64,000 nucleotides of DNA from CALBZG01 sp964486295 (GTDB taxonomy: Bacteria; Bacillota; Clostridia; Peptostreptococcales; Anaerovoracaceae), in the NCBI GenBank assembly GCA_964486295.1, contig CAZAMF010000001.1:248001-312000 (forward strand). Direction: 5' to 3'. Shown here piece by piece: positions 8,714-17,871 of this stretch. The position numbers and the translations under genes are program-made. Every line of letters begins with the position of its first letter. The stretch's first letter is position 1. Under the pieces are notes generated by a model, which was given only the letters and a program-made list of their open reading frames with translations, did not search any database and was not told where the DNA came from.

Positions 8714-8735
8714 AATAAACCGATTTCGGTTTATT
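8714..8735. promoter_or_regulatory. Palindromic site, candidate upstream activator sequence
   Basis: Perfect inverted repeat AATAAACCG-ATTT-CGGTTTATT centred about 57 bp upstream of the -24/-12 promoter. No T run follows on either strand, so it is not a terminator. Position and symmetry suit a binding site for the adjacent activator; closer than the usual 80-200 bp, which weakens but does not exclude this. Confidence 0.6.
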
Positions 8736-8773
8736 ACAAATATTCAAAATATTGTAAATTTAAGGTTTTCGCG

Positions 8774-8790
8774 TTGGCACGTATTTTGCT
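8774..8790 (+). promoter_or_regulatory. Sigma-54 (-24/-12) promoter
   Basis: TTGGCACGTATTTTGCT matches TTGGCAC-N5-TTGC with the exact spacing between the GG and GC elements. Expected transcript start near 8801, leaving a ~185-base leader before the symporter gene. The only other content of the 8586-8985 gap is the terminator and palindrome described separately. Confidence 0.88.
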
Positions 8791-8985
8791 TAATATGAAG
8801 ATAGCAGATAACATCTTGACATCAATAGAATTGAAAGGAAGGAGGCATACAATTCGTTTAATGTTATCTATTTGGAAAACCAATTTAGAAGGGGGTTGCG
8901 GTATTCATAAATATTTATGGTAAAAACGGTTATCAAAAATAAAAATAGGCTTATCTCATTCAAATTACAATGAAAGGAGTTTGAA

Positions 8986-10749
8986 ATGAATGTAATTAGT
9001 ATCACTTTAGCAACTGTCGTTGGTCTCTGCATTATGTTTATCATTATTGGACTTTGGTTTAAAAGATTTGTTGTATCGTCCGAGGACTTTTTGCTAGCGG
9101 GGAGAAAAGCTCCGTTTTGGTTGATGGCTGCTGCATATTTAGGAGGTTTTGTAGGAGGGTCCAGTGTAGCGGGTTATGTAAGTCTTGGATACACAAATGG
9201 GATTAGTGGTATGTGGACATCACTCTTTGTTGTAACGGGTTGCGTAGCATTTATCATTATATTTGCTCGGAGGGTGAATTTGTTCGGAAGAAAAACAGGA
9301 GCAATTACTATAGCGGACTTCGTGTGTGCACGTTACGACGAATCCTTGAGACTGCCCGTTGCAATTATTGGGTTTTTAAGACCGGGAGTTATAACCGGAA
9401 TGCAGTTTTTAGCAATTGCCATTTCCGCAAATGTTATGTTTGGCATCAATATTAAGGTCGGTGTATTTATTGGCGCGGGCGTCATGCTGTTATATCTTGT
9501 AACAGCCGGCCAGTATTCTGCGTTGGTCAACCAATGGCTTCAATCACTGCTTCAATCCCTTGGCATCGTACTATTGGCATGGGTTGCATTCAAAATCATT
9601 GGAAATCCAACAGAAATGGTAGATACCTTCATCCGCGCATTACCGCCGGAAATGATGAATATCTGGAGTGTCGATATTACGATGTTCACGGTCTGGATGA
9701 TCACATTCGGGATATTCTATTTGGTCGATCCGTGGATCTATATGTGGGCATATATGGCGGAATCGCCTAAGACAAGCTCAAACGGTATGCTGGCAATATT
9801 AGGAGGTTCATATTATAACGTGCTTCCGTTTATCAGCGGAATAGCGATAGCGGCAGGCATGCTGCTCGGAAGATTCAACATCCCTGAAGGCCTGAGCGGG
9901 GATGCACTCTACACATGGTTTACTGTGAACCAGACAGGAACACTGGTAGGTGTTCTGATATTGTCAGGGCTCATTATGACGATCGTCTCCTGCGGATCAT
10001 CTTTTGCAATGAATGGAGTTACTATTTTGACCCGAGATGTATACAACAGGACTTTAAACAAAAATGCTACGGAAAAACAGTTGTTATTTGCAAGCAGAGT
10101 CTCTTTGGCGGTGATTGTTATGATAGGAATCGCCTGTGCAAACTGGCTTCCAATCCTGGTGCCACTCTGGTCCCTGGGGCAGGCTATCGTTATTTCCGGA
10201 CTCTTTGCTCCGGTAATGAGCGCCTGGTTCTGGAAAAGATCTACCACTGCAGGTGCATTATCATCAGCATTAGCTGGCGGAGCAGCATCTTTCGGCTGGG
10301 CATGCTATGCATGGGTTAATGTTGGGAGCCCGGGCGGTCTTATGCATGGTCTGCATGCGTGCCATGTTGGCCTGGCGGTTTCGATTCCTGTCATGATTAT
10401 CGTAAGCTTGGCTACAAAACCTGAATACGAAAAAGCAGAAGTCACCAGCTACAAAGCTTTAGGCGAAGAACTGAAGGTAAGCCCTCTCGTGGAAGACAAG
10501 GTTACAAAACCGGGAATTTTCGGATGGCTCGGTGCGGAGAGCGCATCATGGAAGTTGTTTTGGATCATCGTTGCAGTCGTATTTGTATTACATTATATCT
10601 TAGCAGGGCTGTTCCATATTCCTACGATGGCTGTTCTGATGGTATATATCGGAATGGCGATCAGCATAGGTATGATAATACAGCTGTCTATTATGGGCGC
10701 CAAAGACGCTTTGGCTTGGATAAAAATAGGAAGTCATATGAAAGATTAA
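8986..10749 (+). CDS. Sodium:solute symporter (SSS family)
   Basis: A 587-residue permease with about 13 predicted membrane segments. The SSS signature region is recognisable: an N-terminal SSEDFLLAGRKAPFW, then GGFVGGSSVAGYVSLGY, then the long QWLQSLLQSLG helix. It should couple Na+ influx to uptake of an organic solute; the family ranges over amino acids, carboxylates, vitamins and urea, so specificity is open. It is the first gene behind the sigma-54 promoter, so it most likely imports the compound degraded by the downstream hydrolases. AAAGGAG precedes the ATG. Confidence 0.9.
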   Translation: MNVISITLATVVGLCIMFIIIGLWFKRFVVSSEDFLLAGRKAPFWLMAAAYLGGFVGGSSVAGYVSLGYTNGISGMWTSLFVVTGCVAFIIIFARRVNLFGRKTGAITIADFVCARYDESLRLPVAIIGFLRPGVITGMQFLAIAISANVMFGINIKVGVFIGAGVMLLYLVTAGQYSALVNQWLQSLLQSLGIVLLAWVAFKIIGNPTEMVDTFIRALPPEMMNIWSVDITMFTVWMITFGIFYLVDPWIYMWAYMAESPKTSSNGMLAILGGSYYNVLPFISGIAIAAGMLLGRFNIPEGLSGDALYTWFTVNQTGTLVGVLILSGLIMTIVSCGSSFAMNGVTILTRDVYNRTLNKNATEKQLLFASRVSLAVIVMIGIACANWLPILVPLWSLGQAIVISGLFAPVMSAWFWKRSTTAGALSSALAGGAASFGWACYAWVNVGSPGGLMHGLHACHVGLAVSIPVMIIVSLATKPEYEKAEVTSYKALGEELKVSPLVEDKVTKPGIFGWLGAESASWKLFWIIVAVVFVLHYILAGLFHIPTMAVLMVYIGMAISIGMIIQLSIMGAKDALAWIKIGSHMKD

Positions 10750-10763
10750 GAATGGATTTGATT

Positions 10764-10797
10764 GCAGGGCAGGACAGAAGGCTCCGTCCTGCCCTGC
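10764..10797 (+). terminator. Strong intergenic hairpin, partial terminator or stabiliser
   Basis: GCAGGGCAGGAC (10764-10775) pairs perfectly with GTCCTGCCCTGC (10786-10797), followed by a loose T-rich stretch. Between symporter and hydrolase genes it may attenuate transcription or protect the upstream message from decay. Confidence 0.55.
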
Positions 10798-10866
10798 ATT
10801 TGAACTTGTTTTAGTTAGCTAATCACAGGATTACACTACATCGACGATGTGAAAGTGAGGTTCCAA

Positions 10867-12273
10867 ATGATAAATAAAAACGTTAAAGAATTTATATATG
10901 ATTGGATTGATAAGAACAAAAAAGAATTTTATGAGATTGCTGATTTTATCTGGGCTAATCCCGAGCTGGGACTTGAAGAATATCTAGCATGTGAAAAATT
11001 AACTGATGCTTTGTCAAAGCACGGTTTTACCATACTGAAAGGCGTTGCCGGTATGCCGACAGCTTTCATTGCAACTTACGGTGATAAAGGGCCCGCTGTT
11101 GGCATTAACGCAGAATATGATTGCTTGCCGGGCTTGTCCCAAGATTCAGCTTGCAATGTCAAGACGCCGCTGGTGCCAGGAGCGCCCGGGCAGGGGTGTG
11201 GACATAACATTTTGGGCGCTACCGCTGTGCTGGGAGCTGTAGCTTTGAGATATGCCCTGGAAAAAAACAATATAGATGCCACAATAAAAGTTTTCGGGTC
11301 GCCTGCTGAGGAACAGTGCCTCGGAAAACCTTTTATGGGAAGAGCCGGACTGTACGACGATGTAGATTTCTTTTTAGACTGGCATCCATGGAATTACAAT
11401 CGTGCCGATTATGACTTTTGCAACGCATATTTCAATGTAAAATATCATTTTAAAGGTAAAACAGCCCATGGAAATGCGCCATGGAATGGACGTAGCGCAT
11501 TGGACGCAGCTTTGCTGACTGCTCATGCAATTGAAATGTTAAGAGAACATTTAGTACCTGCGGCAGCAGATGCGGCAAATACGATCAACTATAACTTTCC
11601 TGACACAGGTCCGGAATATCCCAATGTCGTACCCGACAAGACAACGATGTGGGTGATTGGAAGGTTTACTAAATCAGATGATATGATGGATATTATAGAT
11701 AGGATTGATAAATGTGCAGAAGCTGGCGCAATTGCAACCGGGACGAGCGTAGAGAAACAATTCATTACAGCAACACATGAAAAAATCCCAAATAAAATAT
11801 TGGCAGAAATAGTGCATAAGAATTTCGAAGAGGTCGGGCCTCCGGTATTTACTGAGGCGGATCACGCATTTGTAAAACAGATGCAACAGGCTGAGGGGTT
11901 AGAGCAATCAGGGCTGGATGAGAAGCTGCAGGAATGCAGTGAAAGCGGCACGGCATTATGCGATACATCTGAATTCAGCTGGAATGCTCCTTATGCAACT
12001 TTCTGGATGACAATGGCACCGGTTGGCGGATGGCATAACTGGATGGTAACGGCATGTGCAGGAAACAGTATCGGGAAAAAAGTTATGGATAATGCGTCGA
12101 AAGTTATGGCCGGATCAGTTATTGATATTTTAACAACTCCTGATGCTATTACAAACGCAAAAAAAGAATTGAGGGAAAGATTGAAGGGTAGAGTATATAA
12201 GAGCTTGATACCAGACGATATTGGCCCGCCACTGGGAATGAATAAAGAAACCATGGAAAAGTATAGAAAATAA
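10867..12273 (+). CDS. M20-family amidohydrolase, AbgB-like
   Basis: A 468-residue metal-dependent hydrolase resembling AbgB (p-aminobenzoyl-glutamate hydrolase subunit B) and related amide hydrolases. Seen: NPELGLEE near the N-terminus, GINAEYDCLPG, GQGCGHNILG where the Cys-Gly-His is a metal-binding site, GSPAEE with the catalytic/metal Glu, and the dimerisation-domain motif GKTAHGNAPWNGRSALDA. It should cleave an amide between an acyl or aryl group and an amino acid. The ATG at 10867 has GTGAGG six bases upstream; the frame's upstream GTG is rejected. No AbgA-like partner is present. Confidence 0.85.
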   Translation: MINKNVKEFIYDWIDKNKKEFYEIADFIWANPELGLEEYLACEKLTDALSKHGFTILKGVAGMPTAFIATYGDKGPAVGINAEYDCLPGLSQDSACNVKTPLVPGAPGQGCGHNILGATAVLGAVALRYALEKNNIDATIKVFGSPAEEQCLGKPFMGRAGLYDDVDFFLDWHPWNYNRADYDFCNAYFNVKYHFKGKTAHGNAPWNGRSALDAALLTAHAIEMLREHLVPAAADAANTINYNFPDTGPEYPNVVPDKTTMWVIGRFTKSDDMMDIIDRIDKCAEAGAIATGTSVEKQFITATHEKIPNKILAEIVHKNFEEVGPPVFTEADHAFVKQMQQAEGLEQSGLDEKLQECSESGTALCDTSEFSWNAPYATFWMTMAPVGGWHNWMVTACAGNSIGKKVMDNASKVMAGSVIDILTTPDAITNAKKELRERLKGRVYKSLIPDDIGPPLGMNKETMEKYRK

Positions 12274-12315
12274 TTTAAAATGCATGCGGGTGTGGCTAAA
12301 AGAAAGGAGCACATA

Positions 12316-13947
12316 ATGTACGCAAAATATCCAGACATTGTATTTGTAAATGGTGTTGTCGTGACAATGGAAGACCCCATTGATGTTGCTAGTGCAGTGG
12401 CAGTAACCAACGACCGAATCGTATATGTTGGAACAGATGAAATGGCGCGAGGATTAGCGGGTCCTGGAACAGAGATAATAGACCTCGATGGCAAAATTAT
12501 TCTGCCGGGTTTAATCGAAAGTCATATGCATCCGATGCTTTTGGCTAAAAATTTATTAGGTGTACAATGTGGTGGAGAAAATACTAAGTCCATCGATGGT
12601 GTGCTTAAGGCATTGGAAGAAAAGGTTAAAGAAACACCGAAAGGTGAATGGATCAAAGGATTTGGTTGGGACGAAAGTCATTTTGCCGTAAAAAAGGATC
12701 CCACACGGTGGGATCTAGATAAAGTCTCTCCAGATCATCCGGTGGTACTTATGCGTACTTGTGTTCATGTTGTCTTGGCAAACAGCTTGGCATTAAAATT
12801 GGCGGGAATAGACAAGGATACTCCGGATCCGGAGGGAGGCCGTATACAAAGGGACCCTCAAACCGGTGAACCAACGGGCTTATTACAAGATCGGGCTATG
12901 GAACTCTTGCCTGATACCCCATACAGCTTTGACCAAATGAAAAATGGCATGAAACTTGTCTTAAAAACCCTGGCTCAAAACGGGATCACCACGTTTGGGG
13001 ATATGGCTGGCCAACCAGAGGGCCTTCGAATTTATCAACAGCTTTATAAGGAGGATTGCTTGACCGCACGGGTTAGGGTATGGGCGGTTGCAGAAGATAC
13101 GATATTAGGCGGAGCAACATTAAATGATATATGCCAAGTGGGATTGGAAAGCGGCTTTGGCAACGATTTTGTCAACCTGCAAGGCATGAAATATGTGTTG
13201 GATGGCAGCGTATCAGGGAGAACGGCCGCTGTGTCGGAACATTATTATAATGACCCGAATGCATTTGGCATTATTTACTGTGAAGATGAGAGCGGGATGA
13301 TCGAAAGCGTACGTAAAGCGTTCAATTCAGGATTAAGGGTATCGATCCATGGAATTGGGGACCGCGCTATAGAATTTGCATTGAATGTGATCGAAAAAGC
13401 TGGAGAGAATATGGATATAGTTTCCATGAGAAATCGAATCGAGCACTGCATACTGCCCACCAGAAAACAGCTTGAAAGGATAAAAAAATTAGGTCTTGTT
13501 GTGGGTTCCTCATTCGGTTTTATATATTCTCTGGGTGAAGGGTATTTCAATGCCTTAGGACCTGAGCGGGTCAAAAATGCGATACCGCAAAAAACATATA
13601 AGGAGCTCGGCATTATCGCACCAGGCAATAGCGACTGCCCTGTTTGTGATGTGAATCCAATGTTAGCAATGTATGGCGCCATTACAAGAAAAAGCTTTTT
13701 AGGTAATTGCCTAGGCGAAGAGGAACGAATTGATTCTCTGGAAGCTTTAAAAACATATACTATATATCCGGCTTACAGCAGTTTTGAGGAAGATAAAATC
13801 GGATCAATCAAGGAAGGCAAATACGCCGATCTAGTGGTACTGGATAAAAATATCCTGCTTGAGGATCCTGAGGCAATCAAAGATATCAAGCCTTTAATAA
13901 CTATGATGAACGGTAAAATAGTATGGCGAGAAGGCTCGATCTCATAG
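12316..13947 (+). CDS. Amidohydrolase, YtcJ-like (amidohydrolase 3 family)
   Basis: A 543-residue TIM-barrel metal hydrolase. The N-terminal beta-sandwich (DIVFVNGVVVTMEDP), the barrel-entry metal motif ESHMHP, later barrel residues HGIGDRA and NRIEHC, and the C-terminal EGKYADLVVLDKN are characteristic of the YtcJ group. Related enzymes deamidate or deaminate cyclic or N-acyl substrates; most members are uncharacterised. GAAAGGAG precedes the ATG at 12316. A hairpin spanning 13931-13957 overlaps the stop codon and may be a weak terminator or processing site. It belongs to the sigma-54 operon. Confidence 0.85.
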   Translation: MYAKYPDIVFVNGVVVTMEDPIDVASAVAVTNDRIVYVGTDEMARGLAGPGTEIIDLDGKIILPGLIESHMHPMLLAKNLLGVQCGGENTKSIDGVLKALEEKVKETPKGEWIKGFGWDESHFAVKKDPTRWDLDKVSPDHPVVLMRTCVHVVLANSLALKLAGIDKDTPDPEGGRIQRDPQTGEPTGLLQDRAMELLPDTPYSFDQMKNGMKLVLKTLAQNGITTFGDMAGQPEGLRIYQQLYKEDCLTARVRVWAVAEDTILGGATLNDICQVGLESGFGNDFVNLQGMKYVLDGSVSGRTAAVSEHYYNDPNAFGIIYCEDESGMIESVRKAFNSGLRVSIHGIGDRAIEFALNVIEKAGENMDIVSMRNRIEHCILPTRKQLERIKKLGLVVGSSFGFIYSLGEGYFNALGPERVKNAIPQKTYKELGIIAPGNSDCPVCDVNPMLAMYGAITRKSFLGNCLGEEERIDSLEALKTYTIYPAYSSFEEDKIGSIKEGKYADLVVLDKNILLEDPEAIKDIKPLITMMNGKIVWREGSIS

Positions 13948-13981
13948 ATCGGGCCTTTCGTTAAAGGGAGGAGAAAAATCA

Positions 13982-15217
13982 ATGAAGATCAACGAAATGC
14001 GACTAAAAAGCAGAATGGATATGATGAACAATATCGCTTTCAGTGAAACAAACGGAATGATGAGACTTGCGCTATCTGATGCTGACAAAGAGGGAAGGGA
14101 TTTGTTGAAATCGTGGATGATCGAAGAAAGTTTGCAAGTTAAAATTGATGATATGGGGTCTATTTACGGATGGGCCGAAGGAAGTGATAAAAACGCTCTG
14201 CCGATTTGTATAGGATCTCATTGTGATACACAACCAAATGGCGGTAAATATGACGGACTTTATGGAGTAATGGCGGGTCTGGAAGCAATTAGCACTTTAA
14301 AAGACGCGGGGGTTAAAACAAAAAGTCCGTTGGTGCTTATAGATTGGACCAATGAAGAAGGTGCCCGTTTTGTTCCCCCCATGCTTGCGAGCGGCGTGAT
14401 TGCGGGAAAATTCAAAAAGGAATGGGTCTATGAAATAAAGGATAAAGAGGGCCACAGCTACAAGGATGAACTAATAAGAATTGGATATATGGGAGAGCAG
14501 GTAAATAGACTTACGCAAGCGAAATTTTATTTTGAGCCGCATATTGAGCAAGGCCCGGTACTTGACGCTGAAGGCCTTGACATTGGTATCGTAACTGGCG
14601 CTTTGGGCATTGTAGGTTTGGATGTTTATATCAAAGGGGAGGCAAACCATGCGGGGAGCACTCCTATGAGACATAGAAAAGATGCTTTGATTGCAGCCGC
14701 TGATGTCATGCTAAAACTAAGGGAACGCGTAGCAGATTATGGGGACCCGGCTGTGATAACCATGGGAGTCATATCGGTTTCTCCGGGAACTAAGAATATT
14801 GTTCCGGGAGAGGCTTACTTCAGTATAGATTTAAGATATGATGACAACGAGGCACTGACTGATCTGGAAAATGAAGTAATAACTATTATAAAATCTACCT
14901 GTTTGAAGTATGGCGTTCAGGTAGAGATATCAAGATATTGGAGGGCTGACCCTGCGCATTTTGATCAACGTGTTATCAACGCGGTCAGGACAGCTGTTAG
15001 TGATTGTGGATTCCGCTCAAGAGAAATCGTTTCCGGTGCAGGTCATGATGCAGTTTTTATTAATGACATCATTCCAACCGGCATGCTGTTTGTCCCAAGT
15101 ATCAACGGGATTAGCCATAGTCCACTTGAGGATACCAAATGGGAACATTTGGTTAAAGGCACAGAGGTGCTTTTAAAAGTTCTGCTTGAGCTGGACCAAT
15201 ATCGTATCATTGCATAA
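13982..15217 (+). CDS. M20 allantoate amidohydrolase/N-carbamoyl-amino acid hydrolase family
   Basis: A 411-residue member of the allantoate/ureidoglycolate/beta-ureidopropionase/carbamoylase group. Bimetal ligands are at H80 (GSHCDT), D91 (GGKYDGLYG), E126 (the second Glu of EEG) and H187 (FEPHIEQGP), with the further GAGHDA histidine near the C-terminus. These enzymes remove a carbamoyl group from an N-carbamoyl amino acid or from allantoate, giving NH3 and CO2. It points to a ureido-type intermediate in this pathway. GGGAGG precedes the ATG. The urease-like genes follow after 12 bases. Confidence 0.9.
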   Translation: MKINEMRLKSRMDMMNNIAFSETNGMMRLALSDADKEGRDLLKSWMIEESLQVKIDDMGSIYGWAEGSDKNALPICIGSHCDTQPNGGKYDGLYGVMAGLEAISTLKDAGVKTKSPLVLIDWTNEEGARFVPPMLASGVIAGKFKKEWVYEIKDKEGHSYKDELIRIGYMGEQVNRLTQAKFYFEPHIEQGPVLDAEGLDIGIVTGALGIVGLDVYIKGEANHAGSTPMRHRKDALIAAADVMLKLRERVADYGDPAVITMGVISVSPGTKNIVPGEAYFSIDLRYDDNEALTDLENEVITIIKSTCLKYGVQVEISRYWRADPAHFDQRVINAVRTAVSDCGFRSREIVSGAGHDAVFINDIIPTGMLFVPSINGISHSPLEDTKWEHLVKGTEVLLKVLLELDQYRIIA

Positions 15218-15229
15218 GGAGGAATTATC

Positions 15230-15577
15230 ATGCGTTTAACTCAAAAGGAACTGGAACGCCTGCATATTTTCAGCATTGCCGAAGTGTCGAGGCGGAGATT
15301 TAAGCGTGGAATAAAACTCAATTATATCGAGGCTCAGGCGATTATCTGTGATGAGCTGTTGGAACGAGCAAGAGAGGGCAAATATGCTGTTTCACAATTG
15401 GTTGAATTGGGGAGTAAAATTATTTCATTAGAAGATGTGATGGAAGGAACTTCGGCATTACTTCCTGTATTACAGCTAGAGGTACTTTTGCCGGATGGCA
15501 ACAAATTGATCACTATAACAAATCCGATTAATCTTGAAAGTTCCAGGGACACTGTAAAGGATTTGATATCATTTTAA
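15230..15577 (+). CDS. ureA: Urease-like gamma subunit
   Basis: A 115-residue protein matching urease gamma over its length: N-terminal LTQKELERLHIF, RGIKLNYIEAQAIICDELLERAREGK, then VMEGTSALLPVLQLEVLLPDG and the terminal LITITNPI. In urease it forms part of the (alpha-beta-gamma)3 trimer and has no catalytic residues. The gene order gamma-beta-alpha is the usual one. AAGGAGG precedes the ATG. Unusually, none of ureD, E, F, G or H is nearby. Confidence 0.9.
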   Translation: MRLTQKELERLHIFSIAEVSRRRFKRGIKLNYIEAQAIICDELLERAREGKYAVSQLVELGSKIISLEDVMEGTSALLPVLQLEVLLPDGNKLITITNPINLESSRDTVKDLISF

Positions 15578-15596
15578 TTGTATGAGGGACGGTATT

Positions 15597-16004
15597 ATGG
15601 ATGAAAATAGAATCGGATTCTTTCGTTTGAAAAACAAGCCGGTTATCATTAATGAAGGGCGGAAACACAGCAAGGTTACGGTCAAAAATGAAGGGGAGCA
15701 TACCATTCAGGTCGGCTCGCATTTTCATTTTTTCGAAGTGAACAAAAAACTTGTCTTTGATCGTGAGCAGGCATTTGGAATGCATTTGGATATACCATCT
15801 GGGACATCGGTTCGATTTCTCCCTGGGGAAATATTAACTGTTGATTTGACTGAATATAGAGGGCGACAATTTTTAATCGGCTTCAGTGGAATGACAAATG
15901 GTTGTGTCAATGATGTTAATGTTAAAAATAATGCTCTCAACAAAGCGAGAGAACGGGGGATTATCAAGGAGGACGACCATGAGCAAAGAACTGAGCAGGC
16001 TTGA
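15597..16004 (+). CDS. ureB: Urease-like beta subunit
   Basis: About 135 residues with the urease beta pattern GEHTIQVGSHFHFFEVNKKLVFDREQAFGMHLDIPSGTSVRFLPGE, a structural subunit that caps the alpha subunit. The ATG at 15597 is preferred because GAGGG lies eight bases before it; an ATG at 15582 is alternative. The C-terminal ~35 residues run beyond the usual urease beta end, are charged, and overlap the start of the alpha gene by 26 bases. Confidence 0.88.
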   Translation: MDENRIGFFRLKNKPVIINEGRKHSKVTVKNEGEHTIQVGSHFHFFEVNKKLVFDREQAFGMHLDIPSGTSVRFLPGEILTVDLTEYRGRQFLIGFSGMTNGCVNDVNVKNNALNKARERGIIKEDDHEQRTEQA

Positions 16005-17697
16005 CTATTATAAATTGTACGGACCAACTGAGGGAGACCAAATTGCTCTCGCGGACACGGGGTTAATAATCGAAATAGAGAAGGATTATGCTTCCGGAAA
16101 CTATGGAGATGAATGTATTTCCGGAGGGGGCAAATGCGCTAGAGATGGTATGGGGCTCACTTCCGGAGTGACACCTGAAGAAGGCGCTTTGGATGTGGTC
16201 TTAACCAATATGATTATTATGGATCCTGAGGTAGGTATTGTAAAAGGGGATTTGGGCATCAAAAATGGAAGAATAGTTGGGATAGGGAAAGCCGGCAATC
16301 CCAATACTATGGATATTACGCCAGGCCTTATTGTTTCTGCTGCAACGGAAATTATTTCCGGTGGCAGTGGACTGATTGCAACCCCCGGCGGTGTTGATTG
16401 CCATGTTCATTTCCAGGGGCCGGAGCAATTCTGGGAATGTCTCGCAAATGGTATTACTACGATGATTGGAGGGGGTTCTGGCGCTAAAACCTTGTCTGTG
16501 GAGACAACCATATCAGGAATTAAGCCTATGATTGAAGCACACGAAGACATACCGGTCAATGTGGGTTTTTATGGCAGAGGTGCATCGAGCATCCCACAGG
16601 TTATTGAAACAGCTGTCCGTTCCGGTATTATTGGCATCAAACTTCATGAAGATTGGGGTTGCACCCCCGCTACTATTCGTACAAGTTTAGATGTCGCCGA
16701 TAAATATGGATGTCAAGTTCAAATTCATACAGACACTTTAAACGAAAGCGGATCATTGTGTGATACAATTGAAGCAATTGGCGGGCGTACGATCCATGCA
16801 TTTCATGTGGAAGGCGCTGGAGGGGGGCATTCGCCGGATATTATGGAACTCTGCTCCTTGGAAAACATTATCACATCGTCCACTAACCCCACCAATCCTT
16901 ATACTATCAATACGGTGGCGGAGCACCTGGAGATGATTATAACAGTGCATCATCTTGATAGAAATATAAAAGAGGATCGGGAATTTGCAGAAAGCCGCAT
17001 CCGCGCATCTACGATCGCTGCAGAAGACATACTACTTGATATGGGTGCCATCAGCATTATTAGCTCCGACTCTCAAGGTATGGGCCGGGCAGGAGAGACC
17101 GTTCTTCGCACCTGGCAATTAGCTTCTAAAATGAAGAAACAAAGAGGGCCACTTGCTGAAGAAACGAAAGACAACGACAACCAGAGAGTCTTGCGCTACT
17201 TGGCAAAATATACGATCAACCCATCTATCGCTTTAGGGATAGATGATTATGTTGGATCCTTTCGACCAGGGAGTTTAGCCGATATCGTAATATGGAAAAA
17301 GGAGTTTTTTGGAGCCAAACCAGAATTTATATTCAAACAGGGATTTATGGTCATGAGCGCGATCGGCGACTCAAACGCCAGTACAAAAATTTCAGAACCG
17401 ATGATCTATAGACGCCAGTTTGGAGCTTATGGAAGTGCTGTAAACGATCTGTGCAAAGTGTTCGTGACAAAAGAAGCCTTAGATGGTGGTTTGGAAGATA
17501 AAATACCAACTTCCCGGGGCAAATTCCTGCCCATTAAAAACACAAGAAATTTAAGCAAGAGAGATATGGTTAGAAACGATTGCTGCCCGAGTGTTCAGAT
17601 TGACAAAAAGACTTATGAAGTTCGGATAAATGGGCGTATCGTTGATTGTGCTCCAGCCGAAAGTTTGCCATTGGCGCAGAAATATTACTTTAGGTGA
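15979..17697 (+). CDS. ureC: Urease-like alpha (catalytic) subunit
   Basis: A 572-residue protein, normal urease alpha length. All di-nickel ligands are in place: H142 and H144 (HVH), the carbamylated lysine K221 in IKLHEDWG, H250, H276 and D364 (SSDSQ). The flap histidine H324 is kept. However, the adjacent flap cysteine of classical ureases (VCHHLD) is V323 here (TVHHLD), and the loop after HVH reads FQGPEQ instead of the usual WICPQQ-like sequence, with GGGSGAKT in place of GGGTGP. With no accessory proteins encoded nearby, it may be a true urease served by genes elsewhere, or a divergent hydrolase of another urea-like compound. AAGGAGG fixes the start. Confidence 0.88.
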   Translation: MSKELSRLDYYKLYGPTEGDQIALADTGLIIEIEKDYASGNYGDECISGGGKCARDGMGLTSGVTPEEGALDVVLTNMIIMDPEVGIVKGDLGIKNGRIVGIGKAGNPNTMDITPGLIVSAATEIISGGSGLIATPGGVDCHVHFQGPEQFWECLANGITTMIGGGSGAKTLSVETTISGIKPMIEAHEDIPVNVGFYGRGASSIPQVIETAVRSGIIGIKLHEDWGCTPATIRTSLDVADKYGCQVQIHTDTLNESGSLCDTIEAIGGRTIHAFHVEGAGGGHSPDIMELCSLENIITSSTNPTNPYTINTVAEHLEMIITVHHLDRNIKEDREFAESRIRASTIAAEDILLDMGAISIISSDSQGMGRAGETVLRTWQLASKMKKQRGPLAEETKDNDNQRVLRYLAKYTINPSIALGIDDYVGSFRPGSLADIVIWKKEFFGAKPEFIFKQGFMVMSAIGDSNASTKISEPMIYRRQFGAYGSAVNDLCKVFVTKEALDGGLEDKIPTSRGKFLPIKNTRNLSKRDMVRNDCCPSVQIDKKTYEVRINGRIVDCAPAESLPLAQKYYFR

Positions 17698-17871
17698 ACT
17701 AATAGAATTAAAAAATAAAAACATATCATACAACAAGAGCAAATATTCCCAAAGTAATACCATTATGCAGTCAATATAAATGTGAATTGGGGGGTGCGAA
17801 CATTTTTTGATCTTGTTTAGGGAGTATCTCAGAATCAGTGTATACTTTAAAGCGGTCCAAAATATCAAGAA

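Noticed and set aside
8714..8735. Second terminator for the sigma-54 regulator
   Set aside because: No T run follows the palindrome on either strand and a better terminator ends at 8666.
8702..8923. 73-codon frame across the sigma-54 promoter region
   Set aside because: Covers the palindrome and -24/-12 promoter, has no ribosome site and no domain.
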